A DNA stretch of 37,144 bases from positions 1 to 37,144 of the forward strand of contig JAEWOG010000075.1 in assembly GCA_023460975.1 (NCBI GenBank), given 5' to 3'. Source of the stretch: Actinomycetes bacterium. Lineage in GTDB: Bacteria; Actinomycetota; Actinomycetes; Propionibacteriales; Nocardioidaceae. The notes below the pieces were generated by a model. The model was given only the letters and a program-made list of their open reading frames with translations, searched no databases and was not told the DNA's origin. A program made the translations under genes and the position numbers. Of this stretch, positions 8,883-17,311 are shown in pieces; position 1 is the first letter of the stretch; every line of letters begins with the position of its first letter.

Positions 8883-9964
8883 CGCGTCTCCTTCTTGACA
8901 AGGTCAGGTGCGATCTCCGGCAGCACGTCGATCTCGTAGATGGCGTCGGGGTCAGGCAGGTGACAACGCTTGAGGTGCGCACTCCCCCGGCGGCCCGGCT
9001 CCAACGCGGGCAACTCGGTGGCGCACAGATCCCCTGCCACCTTGCCCGAGTGGCCGCAGCGCGGCTCGAAGGCGCACCCGGCCGGCGGGTGAAGCAGGCT
9101 CGGAGGGTTGCCCGGAATCGGGATCATGCGGGCGTTGGTGTCCGCCGTGACGTCCGGGATGCTCGACAGCAGCCCCCACGTGTAGGGCATCTCGGGGTGC
9201 ACGAGCACTTCGTTGCATGCTCCGTACTCGACGGCGCGGCCCGAGTACATCACCAGCACGTCGTCCGCCATCTCCGCGATGACGCCGAGGTCGTGGGTGA
9301 TCATGATGATCGCCGAGTTGAACTCGCGCTGCAGGTCCTGCAGCAGGTCCAGGATCTGCGCCTGGACGGTCACGTCGAGTGCCGTGGTCGGCTCGTCGGC
9401 GATGAGCAGCGAGGGGTCGTTGATGAGGCCCATCGCGATTATCGCGCGCTGCCGCATACCGCCCGAGAACTGGTGCGGGAAGTCGTCCACGCGACGGTCC
9501 GGCTGAGGAATCCCGACCCGGTCGAGCATCTCGATCGCCCGGCGACGCGCGTCCCGCTTCGATGCCTTCGGGTGGTGGACCGCGTACGCCTCCGCGAGCT
9601 GGGCACCCACCTTGTAGAAGGGGTGCAGCGCGGCCAGCGCGTCCTGGAAGATCATCGCGACGTCGTTGCCGCGCAGCTTGCGCATGTCGTTCTCCGACAT
9701 GCCGACGATCTCCTCGCCCTTGACCTTGATCGAGCCGCTGATCTGCGCCGTACGGGCGTCGTGCAGGCCGAGCACGGCCATGCTCGAGACCGACTTGCCC
9801 GACCCGGACTCCCCCACGATGCCCAGGGTGCGGCCGCGTTCCACGGAGTAGCTGAGGCCGGAGACGGCACTCACGAGCCCGTCCTCGGTGGGGAATCGGA
9901 CGGTCAGATCATCGACGACCAGCAGCGGGGCGCCGGAGTTCGTGTCTGTCTGGGACGTACTCAC
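8879..9964 (-). CDS. Peptide ABC transporter ATP-binding protein, DppD/OppD type
   Basis: This is the first ATPase of the importer, 361 residues long. Walker A GESGSGKS is at 51-58, the Q-loop is in AMIFQDALAALHP, the signature FSGGMRQR is at 166-173 and Walker B LLIADEP at 186-192. The C-terminal region has MPYTWGLLSSIPD and the cysteine motif PAGCAFEPRC. The GTG start overlaps the permease B stop as GTGA. It is expected to pair with the DppF-like subunit as a heterodimer beneath the two permeases, as is usual in this family. Confidence 0.93.
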   Translation of the reverse strand: MSTSQTDTNSGAPLLVVDDLTVRFPTEDGLVSAVSGLSYSVERGRTLGIVGESGSGKSVSSMAVLGLHDARTAQISGSIKVKGEEIVGMSENDMRKLRGNDVAMIFQDALAALHPFYKVGAQLAEAYAVHHPKASKRDARRRAIEMLDRVGIPQPDRRVDDFPHQFSGGMRQRAIIAMGLINDPSLLIADEPTTALDVTVQAQILDLLQDLQREFNSAIIMITHDLGVIAEMADDVLVMYSGRAVEYGACNEVLVHPEMPYTWGLLSSIPDVTADTNARMIPIPGNPPSLLHPPAGCAFEPRCGHSGKVAGDLCATELPALEPGRRGSAHLKRCHLPDPDAIYEIDVLPEIAPDLVKKETR

Positions 9965-10974
9965 GAAAGCCTCACTCGGGGGTCAAGAATGCTGTAGACG
10001 ATGTCCACGATGATGTTGCTGATGATGAGGACGGCGGCGCCGAAGAGGGCCGTCGCGGACACCACCGGCAAGTCCTTCGCGTAGACGGCGTTGAGGCCCC
10101 ACAGGCCGATCCCGTCCACGTCGAAGATGCGCTCCGTGAAGATCGTGCCGGCCAGCAGGGTGCCGAAGTCGATACCGAAGATGGTGATCACGGGCACCAG
10201 CGCCGAGCGGAGCCCGTGCTTGTAGACCACCTTGTTGGGAGTCAGACCCTTCGCCTTGGCGGTGCGGATGTAGTCCTCGCTGAGGACCTCAACCATGGAG
10301 CCGCGCGAATAACGCGTGTACTGGGTGCACCCGAAGATGCCCAGCGCCACCCATGGCAGCAGCAATCCGGTGAACCACTTGGCTGGGTTGTCCCAGAACG
10401 GGAAGTAGCCCGTTTCGGAAATGACGGGAACCTGCCACGTGATGGTCACCAGCAGCCATGTCAGCAGGGCGAACAAGTAGTAGGGGATCGACGAGATGAC
10501 CAGGAATGAGGAGACCAGCGCCTTGTCCGCCAGGGTCCCTCTCCGTCTGGCCGCCGCCACTCCGATCGGAACACCGAAGGCGAGGTAGAGGAAGGCGCCA
10601 CCGAGAGCGACCGAGAAGGTCGCGGGCATGCGGTCCTTCATCTCCTCGAAAACATCCTGCTTGGTGCGGTAGGAGATCCCGAAGCACGGAGCCTCGCAGT
10701 CGATGATCTGCGTGTTGGGGCTCGTCTGGATCTCGCGCCCGACGAAGACGCCCTTGGCGAACTTGCTGTACTCGGTGAGCATCGGGTTGTTGAAGCCCAG
10801 GGACTCGTTGAACAACTCGAGACGCTCAGGGGTGCAGCGGTTGCTGGTCTCTCGGTCGCAGATCGTCTGCGCCGGCTCGCTCGGCCCGAACCAGAAGAGC
10901 GCGAAGATGCTCAGCGAGACGAGGAAGAGCACGACAGCACCCGAGAGCAGGCGCTTGACGACGTAGGCGAACAT
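9961..10974 (-). CDS. Peptide ABC transporter permease, DppB/OppB type
   Basis: The 337-residue inner-membrane permease has TM1 at about residues 7-29, a large extracytoplasmic loop, then about five further helices. The EAA-type contact loop for the ATPases lies around SEDYIRTAKAKGLTPNKVV. The C-terminus DPRVRLS is typical. The first outer loop carries four cysteines (C39, C47, C93, C97), spaced as two pairs that could form disulfides. GGAGGA lies very close to the ATG, nearer than a usual ribosome binding site. It follows the binding protein gene after a 120-base gap that contains two hairpins. Confidence 0.93.
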   Translation of the reverse strand: MFAYVVKRLLSGAVVLFLVSLSIFALFWFGPSEPAQTICDRETSNRCTPERLELFNESLGFNNPMLTEYSKFAKGVFVGREIQTSPNTQIIDCEAPCFGISYRTKQDVFEEMKDRMPATFSVALGGAFLYLAFGVPIGVAAARRRGTLADKALVSSFLVISSIPYYLFALLTWLLVTITWQVPVISETGYFPFWDNPAKWFTGLLLPWVALGIFGCTQYTRYSRGSMVEVLSEDYIRTAKAKGLTPNKVVYKHGLRSALVPVITIFGIDFGTLLAGTIFTERIFDVDGIGLWGLNAVYAKDLPVVSATALFGAAVLIISNIIVDIVYSILDPRVRLS

Positions 10975-11002
10975 TCCATTCCTCCGCAGCTACAGATGAA
11001 AT

Positions 11003-11054
11003 CGCCGCCGGTGGGCGGCGTGACCGGTGGGGGTCCGGATCGGACCCCCACCGG
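11003..11054 (-). terminator. Tandem hairpins between binding protein and permease B genes
   Basis: A perfect 14-bp inverted repeat (arms 11024-11037 and 11041-11054, 3-base loop) lies 41 bases after the binding-protein stop. It is followed by a second 7-bp hairpin (arms 11003-11009 and 11014-11020, 4-base loop). Neither has a U-tract. Such structures after a binding-protein gene usually act as partial terminators or 3'-end stabilisers, giving more binding protein than membrane subunits. That role is inferred. Confidence 0.7.
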
Positions 11055-11094
11055 GTGTGCCGGTCAACGCGTCAGGCGCGCCGACCGATCAGGA

Positions 11095-12876
11095 TCACTG
11101 GATGACGTAGAGATCCTTGTAGTTGGGCGCACCGAGTGCACCGTCACCAGTCGGGTTGCCGATCTTGGTACCGAACGTGAAGAGGTCGTTGCGGAACGCG
11201 GTCGGGATCAGCGGGTAGAACTCGGTCGCGATCGTCTCGTCCAGCTCGCCCCAGGCAGCAGCCTGCTCGTCGGCCGGCAGCGTCGGGATCTCGTCCATGC
11301 GAGCGTCAACGGACTCCTCGGAGAAGAACGACGTGTTGTAGGTCGCGTCCGTGCGCAGCAGGGCCGGGAGCATCGTCAGGCCGGAGGGCCAGTCGGAGCA
11401 CCAGTTGACGCCACGCAGGTTGAGCTGCTTGTTGATCTTGTTGGACGGGTCGGTCCAGATCGTGTAGAGCGAGGTCTCGATCGGAACCGGGATCGCCTTC
11501 ACCTTGAAGCCGGAGTCCTGCAGACCCTTGGTGATCTGCTCCTGAGCGGCCTCAGTGGTGGGGCTGCCCTCGGCGTACGCCATCGTGATCTGGTACTCGC
11601 CAGCCGCGTAACCGGCCTCCTCGAGCAGCTCCAGCGCCTTCTCGGGCTGGAAGGTGATCTGCTCACCGTCGACCTGGTAGTCCGACTTGCCAGCCATGCC
11701 GGGAGGCATGACCGAGTTGGCCGGAACGCGGGTCACGCCGGCAACCTCGCCGGAGGCCTGCCACACCGACTCGTACGGGTAGGCGTAGGCCAGTGCCTTG
11801 CGGACGTTGAGGTCCGTGATCTTGGTGTAGTCGGGCGACCAGAAGCTGGTGCACTGCGACGACTGCTGGACCATGCGCTCGCCCAGCTCGGTCTTGAGCT
11901 GGTTGTAGTTCTCGGCGTTGATGCCGGTCGAGAGCGTGGTCTCGGACGCCTCGTTGCCCGACAGGATGAGCTCGTCAGCCTGGGTCGGGTCCTCGGTGAA
12001 CTTGAAGATCCACTTGTCCGCGTACTGGTGGCGGGCCGGGTCGGACTCCGGAACCCACGCGTCGTTGCGAACCAGCACGAGCTCCTCGCTCGGGCGGAAG
12101 CTCTCAACCTTGTAGGGGCCGTTGGAGACCGGCTCGGTGCCGTACGCCGGCGGGTTGGAGGCCTTGCCCAGCGGAGCCGGGCCCATCGCCATGAAGGCGC
12201 CCCAGTAGTCCATGTCCGGGAACGGGGACTCCATCTTGATGGTCACCGTGCGCGCGTCGTTGTCGAACGTGATCGCGTCGTACTTCTTGCCCTTGTCGCT
12301 GTACGGGCCCGCGTAGTCGTTCGCACCAGCGAAGTAGTGCTTGGAGTACTCGGTGCCGGGACCGGACGGGAAGGCCTCGGAGTCGAGCGAGCGCTGGATG
12401 CCCCAGGCAACCTCTTCAGCGGTGATCGGGTCACCGGTCTGCCAGGTCGCGTTGTCGCGAATCGTGAAGGTCCACTCGGTGTAGTCCTCGTTCGGCTGGC
12501 CGAGGTCCTCGGCCAGGTCGGGAACGAGAACCATCTCGCCGGACTCCTCGTCGCGGGCGTACTGGGTCAGCGAGCGGTGCGTCAGCGCCTGCTGAATCGA
12601 GTTGCCCGTGACCGACCAACCGTTGGTCGGGTCGAGGTCCTCGGGGCCCGGGTCGTCCGGGAGGAGCACGGTGATGGTGCCACCCTCGGTCGCGCCCTCG
12701 ATCGGGGCAGCCGGGCCCTGACGCTCCGGGTCCTTGTCGATCGTCTCGGCAGCGTCCCTGAACTTGTTGTCCGTGCCGGTGTCCCCGTCCCCGTCACCAC
12801 TGCCGCCGCCACAGGCAGCGAGGGTCACCAGGAGGGCACTCGTGGCCACAGTGGCCAGCGCCTTGCTCCGCCTCAT
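11095..12876 (-). CDS. Peptide ABC transporter substrate-binding lipoprotein (family 5)
   Basis: The 593-residue protein is the extracellular binding component of the importer. ATG 12876 has AAAGG upstream and gives a clean lipoprotein signal: basic MRRSK, a hydrophobic core, and the lipobox LAAC with C22 as the lipidated residue. A Gly/Asp-rich linker follows. The SBP_bac_5 fold is supported by RSLTQYARDEESGEMVLVPD, EWTFTIRDNATWQTGDPIT, TVTIKMESPFPDMDYWG and VRKALAYAYPYES. It is somewhat longer than typical DppA or OppA proteins. The ligand could be peptides, but family 5 proteins also bind sugars, nickel or opines, so peptide binding is the default and not proven. The gene lies between the two permease genes. 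Confidence 0.92.
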   Translation of the reverse strand: MRRSKALATVATSALLVTLAACGGGSGDGDGDTGTDNKFRDAAETIDKDPERQGPAAPIEGATEGGTITVLLPDDPGPEDLDPTNGWSVTGNSIQQALTHRSLTQYARDEESGEMVLVPDLAEDLGQPNEDYTEWTFTIRDNATWQTGDPITAEEVAWGIQRSLDSEAFPSGPGTEYSKHYFAGANDYAGPYSDKGKKYDAITFDNDARTVTIKMESPFPDMDYWGAFMAMGPAPLGKASNPPAYGTEPVSNGPYKVESFRPSEELVLVRNDAWVPESDPARHQYADKWIFKFTEDPTQADELILSGNEASETTLSTGINAENYNQLKTELGERMVQQSSQCTSFWSPDYTKITDLNVRKALAYAYPYESVWQASGEVAGVTRVPANSVMPPGMAGKSDYQVDGEQITFQPEKALELLEEAGYAAGEYQITMAYAEGSPTTEAAQEQITKGLQDSGFKVKAIPVPIETSLYTIWTDPSNKINKQLNLRGVNWCSDWPSGLTMLPALLRTDATYNTSFFSEESVDARMDEIPTLPADEQAAAWGELDETIATEFYPLIPTAFRNDLFTFGTKIGNPTGDGALGAPNYKDLYVIQ

Positions 12877-12962
12877 GTTCCAGCCTTTCTCGTTGTTGCG
12901 TCCCGCGATCCACGTCGCGGCACGACATCTGTTGTGTTGCTTCAACTCGTGGTCAGTACGCC

Positions 12963-13982
12963 TCAGCGGCGCGTCTTCGGGTCCAGGGCGTCTCGCACGG
13001 CGTCACCCAGCAGGTTGAGGGCGAGCACCAGAAGGACGACGCCCACCATCGGGGCTGCCAGGAAGAACGGGTAGTTCTTCCAGTACGGCACGGCGTTGAG
13101 GATCGTCTGCCCCCACGACGCGCCGCTGGTCACGCCGATGCCGAGGAAGGCCAGTCCGGCCTCCAGCGCCACGAACGTGGGCAGCATCAGCGAGACCGAG
13201 ATGATGATCGGGGCCACCAGGTTCGGCAACAGCTCCTTGAAGAGGATGCGCCTGGTGGGCATGCCGATGACCCGGGCTGCGTGCACGAACTCCCGCTCGC
13301 GCAGGGACAGCACCTCGCCGCGGACCAGACGTGCCACGGCCATCCACCCGAACACCGCCAGGACGGCGATCAGGGAGGCCTTCTGGATCGTCGGGTACGC
13401 GTCGCTCGACGCGAACCGGTCGTTGATGATCGGGGCGATGCTGAGTGCGGCCAGCAGGAACGGGATGGTGAGGAAGAAGTCCGTGACGAACGAGATCACC
13501 TTGTCGACGAAGCCACCGACGAAGCCGGCGATGAGGCCGAGCAGGACGCCGACGACCGAAGCGAACAGCGTCGCGCTGGCCGCGATGATCAACGACGTGC
13601 GGCATCCGTAGATCCAGTGCGCCAGGTTGTCGGCGCCGGTGCGGGGGTTGATCCCCAACGGGTGGTTCGGGTCGAACCCGAACGCGGGCGGTCCCGCCTT
13701 GGGCAGGCCGTAGTTGGAGGACGCCGCACTGCACTCCACGACCTCGCACACCTGCACCAGGTCGAGGGAGACACCGAAGATCTTGGCCAGCACGTCGGCG
13801 AAGACCGCCACGATGACGAAGAACATCACGACCACGAGACAGGCCATGGCCAACTTGTCGCGGCGCAGACGCGCCATCGCGATCTGGAGCGGGGAGCGTC
13901 CTGCGAACTCCTCGTTCTGCTCGGCGTGACCGGTCTCCTCCATGACCTCCGCGACCTGAAGGCCTGCGTTCGGATCGGTCAT
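12963..13982 (-). CDS. Peptide ABC transporter permease, DppC/OppC type
   Basis: The 339-residue permease has the N-terminal OppC extension with RSPLQIAMARLRRDKLAMA before TM1 (about 45-66). An extracytoplasmic loop follows with C79 and C84 and the family motif HPLGINPRTGADNLAHWIYG. The later helices and the EAA loop (REREFVHAARVIGMPTRRI) are normal, and the end is DALDPKTRR. ATG 13982 has GAGGTGA five to six bases upstream; the open frame upstream of it has no support. It is the first gene of the importer operon, which is unusual compared with the classical A-B-C-D-F order. Confidence 0.93.
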   Translation of the reverse strand: MTDPNAGLQVAEVMEETGHAEQNEEFAGRSPLQIAMARLRRDKLAMACLVVVMFFVIVAVFADVLAKIFGVSLDLVQVCEVVECSAASSNYGLPKAGPPAFGFDPNHPLGINPRTGADNLAHWIYGCRTSLIIAASATLFASVVGVLLGLIAGFVGGFVDKVISFVTDFFLTIPFLLAALSIAPIINDRFASSDAYPTIQKASLIAVLAVFGWMAVARLVRGEVLSLREREFVHAARVIGMPTRRILFKELLPNLVAPIIISVSLMLPTFVALEAGLAFLGIGVTSGASWGQTILNAVPYWKNYPFFLAAPMVGVVLLVLALNLLGDAVRDALDPKTRR

Positions 13983-14067
13983 GCTCACCTCGCTCGACCC
14001 TTGCGGGTCACGTTCCTGCGGACCGACTCGTGCCGAGTCCGGGCGTCCCCGGGTGACGCCTTTAGGG

Positions 14068-14100
14068 ACCTTATGTGAGCCACAACCCAAATATGATCAA
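14068..14100 (-). promoter_or_regulatory. Candidate promoter of the peptide importer operon
   Basis: On the minus strand a TAAGGT box (14073-14068) fits the actinobacterial -10 pattern TANNNT. It would start transcription near 14061, leaving an untranslated leader of about 80 bases. An alternative is TTGATC (14100-14095) 17 bases before CACATA (14077-14072). The region is AT-richer than its surroundings. No clear -35 supports the first option. Confidence 0.35.
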
Positions 14101-14140
14101 CCGGCGGTAACGATCTGGAAACGACCATCACCGCCGGTTG
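14098..14140 (-). terminator. Inverted repeat downstream of aspS
   Basis: Perfect 11-bp arms (CAACCGGCGGT at 14098-14108 and its complement at 14130-14140) flank a 21-base spacer, 19 bases after the aspS stop. On the minus strand the right edge is followed by an AT-rich ATCATATTT. It could terminate aspS transcription. The long loop and position next to the importer promoter also allow an operator role. Confidence 0.5.
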
Positions 14141-14159
14141 AGGCGAAATCTCCTGCGTG

Positions 14160-15953
14160 TCAGCCCTGTGACGAAACTTCCTCCGCAGGGGGTGCGTCGA
14201 CACCGGCTTCCTTACGCTGCTGCGGGGTGATCGGGGCGGGAGCCGCCGTCAGCGGGTCGAAGCCGCCACCCGACTTGGGGAACGCGATGACATCGCGGAT
14301 CGAGTCGGCCCCCGAGAGGATCGCCACGATCCGGTCGAGACCCACCGCGATGCCGCCGTGCGGAGGAGCCCCGAACTTGAACGCCTCCAGCAGGAATCCG
14401 AACTTCTCCTCGGCTTCTTGGGGGCCGATGCCCATGATCTCGAAGACGCGCTTCTGCACCTCTTCGCGGTGGATTCGGATCGAGCCACCGCCGAGCTCAC
14501 TGCCGTTGCAGACGATGTCGTAGGCGTACGCCAACGCTGCCCCGGGGTCGGACTCGAGCGAGTCGAGGAACTCGGGCTTGGGACTCGTGAAGGCGTGGTG
14601 AACAGCCGTCCACGCCCCCGCCCCCACCGCGACGTCGCCGCTCGCGACCGCGTCGTCGGCAGGCTCGAACAGCGGTGCATCGACGACCCAGGTGAACGCA
14701 AAGGCGGACTCGTCGATCAGGCCGCAGCGGCGCCCGATCTCCAACCGGGCAGCACCCAGCAGGGCGCGGCTCGGCTTCGCTGGCCCGGCCGCGAAGAAGA
14801 TGCAGTCACCCGGCTGCGCGCCCGTGTGGGCGGCCAACCCGTCCTTCTCCGCATCGGAGAGGTTCTTGGCCACCGGACCACCGAGCTCACCATCGGCACC
14901 CAGCGTGACGTAGGCGAGACCCTTGGCGCCACGCTGCTTCGCCCACTCCTGCCACGCGTCGAACTGACGGCGCGGTTGGTCTGCTCCACCGGGCATCACG
15001 ACTGCACCGACGTACGGCGCCTGGAAGACGCGGAACGCCGTGTCCTTGAAGTAGTCCGTGCACTCGACGAGCTCCTGGCCCATCCGCAGGTCCGGCTTGT
15101 CGGACCCGAAGCGCGCCATGGCGTCGGCGTAGGTCATCCTCGGGATGGGACGCGGGATCTCGTGTCCCTCCAGCGCCCAGATGTCGCTGAGCACCTCTTC
15201 CATGAGCGCGATCACGTCATCCTGGTCGACGAAGCTCATCTCGATGTCGAGCTGGGTGAACTCGGGCTGACGGTCGGCCCGGAAGTCCTCGTCGCGATAG
15301 CAGCGCGCGATCTGGTAGTAGCGCTCCATGCCACCGACCATCAGCAACTGCTTGAACAGCTGCGGGCTCTGCGGCAGGGCGTACCAGCTCCCGGGGTGCA
15401 GGCGGGCAGGCACCAGGAAGTCACGCGCACCCTCAGGCGTCGAGCGCGTCAGCGTCGGCGTCTCGATCTCCACGAAGTCGTGGCGGTCCAGCGCATCGCG
15501 GGCAGCCTTGTTGATCTTGCTGCGCAGGCGCAGCATGCGGGCGGGCTCGCTGCGACGCAGGTCGAGGTAGCGGTACTTCAGGCGCGTCTCCTCGCCCACC
15601 TCTCCGCCCTTGGACGACGCCGCGTCATCGATGGGGAACGGCAGGGGGGCCGAGGGCGAGAGCACCTCGATGCTCGTGGTGACCACCTCGACCTCGCCGG
15701 TCGCGAGGTTGGGGTTCACGTTCTCGGGGCTGCGCGCCACCACCTCGCCGGTGACCTTGAGGCAGAACTCGTTGCGCAGGCTGTGGGCCACGTCCTCGTC
15801 GCGCACCACCACCTGCACGATGCCGCTGGCCTCGCGCAGATCCAGGAAGGCGACTCCGCCGTGATCGCGACGGCGCGCCACCCACCCGGCGAGGGTGACA
15901 CTCTGGCCGACGTTCTCGGCGCGCAGGGCGCCGGCGTCATGGGTGCGGATCAC
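14160..15953 (-). CDS. aspS: Aspartate--tRNA ligase, possibly non-discriminating
   Basis: The 597-residue protein is a bacterial-type AspRS. It has an N-terminal OB-fold anticodon-binding domain (to about 105), motif 2 in RCYRDEDFRADRQPEFTQLD, the bacterial GAD insertion domain in the middle, and motif 3 GGIAVGLDRIVAILSG. Residue H31 in RRRDHGG matches the histidine seen in AspRS enzymes that also charge tRNA-Asn. The second marker, usually glycine in those enzymes, appears to be E77 here. Whether it makes Asp-tRNA-Asn is therefore uncertain. The GTG start overlaps the hisS stop as GTGA. Confidence 0.96.
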   Translation of the reverse strand: MIRTHDAGALRAENVGQSVTLAGWVARRRDHGGVAFLDLREASGIVQVVVRDEDVAHSLRNEFCLKVTGEVVARSPENVNPNLATGEVEVVTTSIEVLSPSAPLPFPIDDAASSKGGEVGEETRLKYRYLDLRRSEPARMLRLRSKINKAARDALDRHDFVEIETPTLTRSTPEGARDFLVPARLHPGSWYALPQSPQLFKQLLMVGGMERYYQIARCYRDEDFRADRQPEFTQLDIEMSFVDQDDVIALMEEVLSDIWALEGHEIPRPIPRMTYADAMARFGSDKPDLRMGQELVECTDYFKDTAFRVFQAPYVGAVVMPGGADQPRRQFDAWQEWAKQRGAKGLAYVTLGADGELGGPVAKNLSDAEKDGLAAHTGAQPGDCIFFAAGPAKPSRALLGAARLEIGRRCGLIDESAFAFTWVVDAPLFEPADDAVASGDVAVGAGAWTAVHHAFTSPKPEFLDSLESDPGAALAYAYDIVCNGSELGGGSIRIHREEVQKRVFEIMGIGPQEAEEKFGFLLEAFKFGAPPHGGIAVGLDRIVAILSGADSIRDVIAFPKSGGGFDPLTAAPAPITPQQRKEAGVDAPPAEEVSSQG

Positions 15954-17311
15954 TGGATCTCCTTCTCAGCGTGCTTCGAGACGACCTGCGGTCGCAGGTC
16001 CTCGGCGGGCGGGGTCCAAGCCGACGGTTCAGCGTCGACCTGGGATCCCGTCCGAATGTCCTTGACTTGGTGGGTGCCGTCCGGTTGGACGAACCAGACG
16101 TACGGGATGCCTCGCCGCTGCGCCGTGCGGATCTGCTTGCCGAACTTCTGGGCGTTGGCCGAGACCTCACACGCGATGCCGCGCGCACGCAGAGCGGTGG
16201 CCACTGCTGCGCTCTGGCCGCGCTCGTCCTCGGCAGTGACGGCGACCAGCACGGCACTGGGCACGGGGCGGCTGCCGGACAGTACGCCGTCAGAGATGAG
16301 TGGGATCAGCGAGCGCGAGACGCCGAAGGAGACTCCGACACCGGGGTACGTCGTACGCCCGTCGCTCGCGAGGGCGTCGTAGCGCCCGCCGCCGCCGACC
16401 GACTTCAGGCGCTCGTAGCCCGCCATGAAGATCTCCACGACGGTTCCCGTGTAGTAGTCGAGCCCGCGCGCGATGCGCAGGTTCGCCTCGACCGTGACCG
16501 TGTCGTTGGCAACCGCGGCGCAGCCCTCGACGACCGCGGCCAGCTCGGTCAGTCCCTCCTCGAGGAGGTCGTCGGTGACACCGAGTGCGCGTACGGACTC
16601 AGTGAAGGAGGTGTCGCTCACCCGGATGGTCGCCAGCGCCAGGCACGCGTCGGCCTGCTCCGGCGTCGCGCCCACCCGCTCAACCAGCAGCGCGGCGACC
16701 TCGTCGGCGGGCATCTTGTCGAGCTTGTCGATGACGCGGATCGCCTCGGTGACGTCGTTGATGCCCAGACCGCGGTAGAAGCCCTGGATGAGCTTGCGGT
16801 TGTTGAACTGGAAGGAGACCGGCGGGATCGGCAGTCGACCCAGCGCGTCCACCATCACGGACATCACCTCGACGTCGTGGTGGAAGCCGAGCTCGTCGCG
16901 CCCCACCAGGTCCACGTCGGCTTGGGTGAACTGCCGGTAGCGACCCTCCTGGGGGCGTTCCCCGCGCCACACCGGCTGGATCTGGAACCTTCGGAACGGG
17001 AACTCGAGGTGCCCAGCATTCTCCAGCACGTAGCGCGCGAACGGCACGGTGAGGTCGAAGTGCATCCCGAGGTCCGCGTCGCTGACTCCCCCGCCCTGCC
17101 GGTCGGTCTGGAGGCGCTGGAGGACGTAGATCTCCTTGTCGATCTCGCCGCCCTTGGCGAGGCGCTCCAGCGGCTCGACGACGCGCGTCTCGATGTTGGC
17201 GAAGCCGTGGAGCTCGAAGGTCTGCGACAGGGACGCGATCACCTCGCGCTCCACGACCCGCTCCGCGGGGAGCAGTTCGGGGAAACCGGACAGCGGTGCG
17301 ATCTTGGCCAT
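15950..17311 (-). CDS. hisS: Histidine--tRNA ligase
   Basis: HisRS charges tRNA-His. The 453-residue protein begins MAKIAPLSGFPELLP and has class II motif 2 in VWRGERPQEGRYRQFTQADV. The histidine-specific motif is GLDYYTGTVVEI, and GVGVSFGVSRSL follows; the C-terminal anticodon-binding domain covers about the last 100 residues. ATG 17311 shares a base with the stop of the upstream hydrolase (TGATG), with AAGGGGG upstream; an in-frame GTG one codon earlier is possible. It is cotranscribed with the hydrolase and aspS. Confidence 0.96.
   Translation of the reverse strand: MAKIAPLSGFPELLPAERVVEREVIASLSQTFELHGFANIETRVVEPLERLAKGGEIDKEIYVLQRLQTDRQGGGVSDADLGMHFDLTVPFARYVLENAGHLEFPFRRFQIQPVWRGERPQEGRYRQFTQADVDLVGRDELGFHHDVEVMSVMVDALGRLPIPPVSFQFNNRKLIQGFYRGLGINDVTEAIRVIDKLDKMPADEVAALLVERVGATPEQADACLALATIRVSDTSFTESVRALGVTDDLLEEGLTELAAVVEGCAAVANDTVTVEANLRIARGLDYYTGTVVEIFMAGYERLKSVGGGGRYDALASDGRTTYPGVGVSFGVSRSLIPLISDGVLSGSRPVPSAVLVAVTAEDERGQSAAVATALRARGIACEVSANAQKFGKQIRTAQRRGIPYVWFVQPDGTHQVKDIRTGSQVDAEPSAWTPPAEDLRPQVVSKHAEKEIQ

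Noticed and set aside
10996..13074. A 692-codon open frame on the plus strand
   Set aside because: It is antisense to the binding-protein gene, which has a clear signal, lipobox and family motifs. The antisense product has no recognisable feature.
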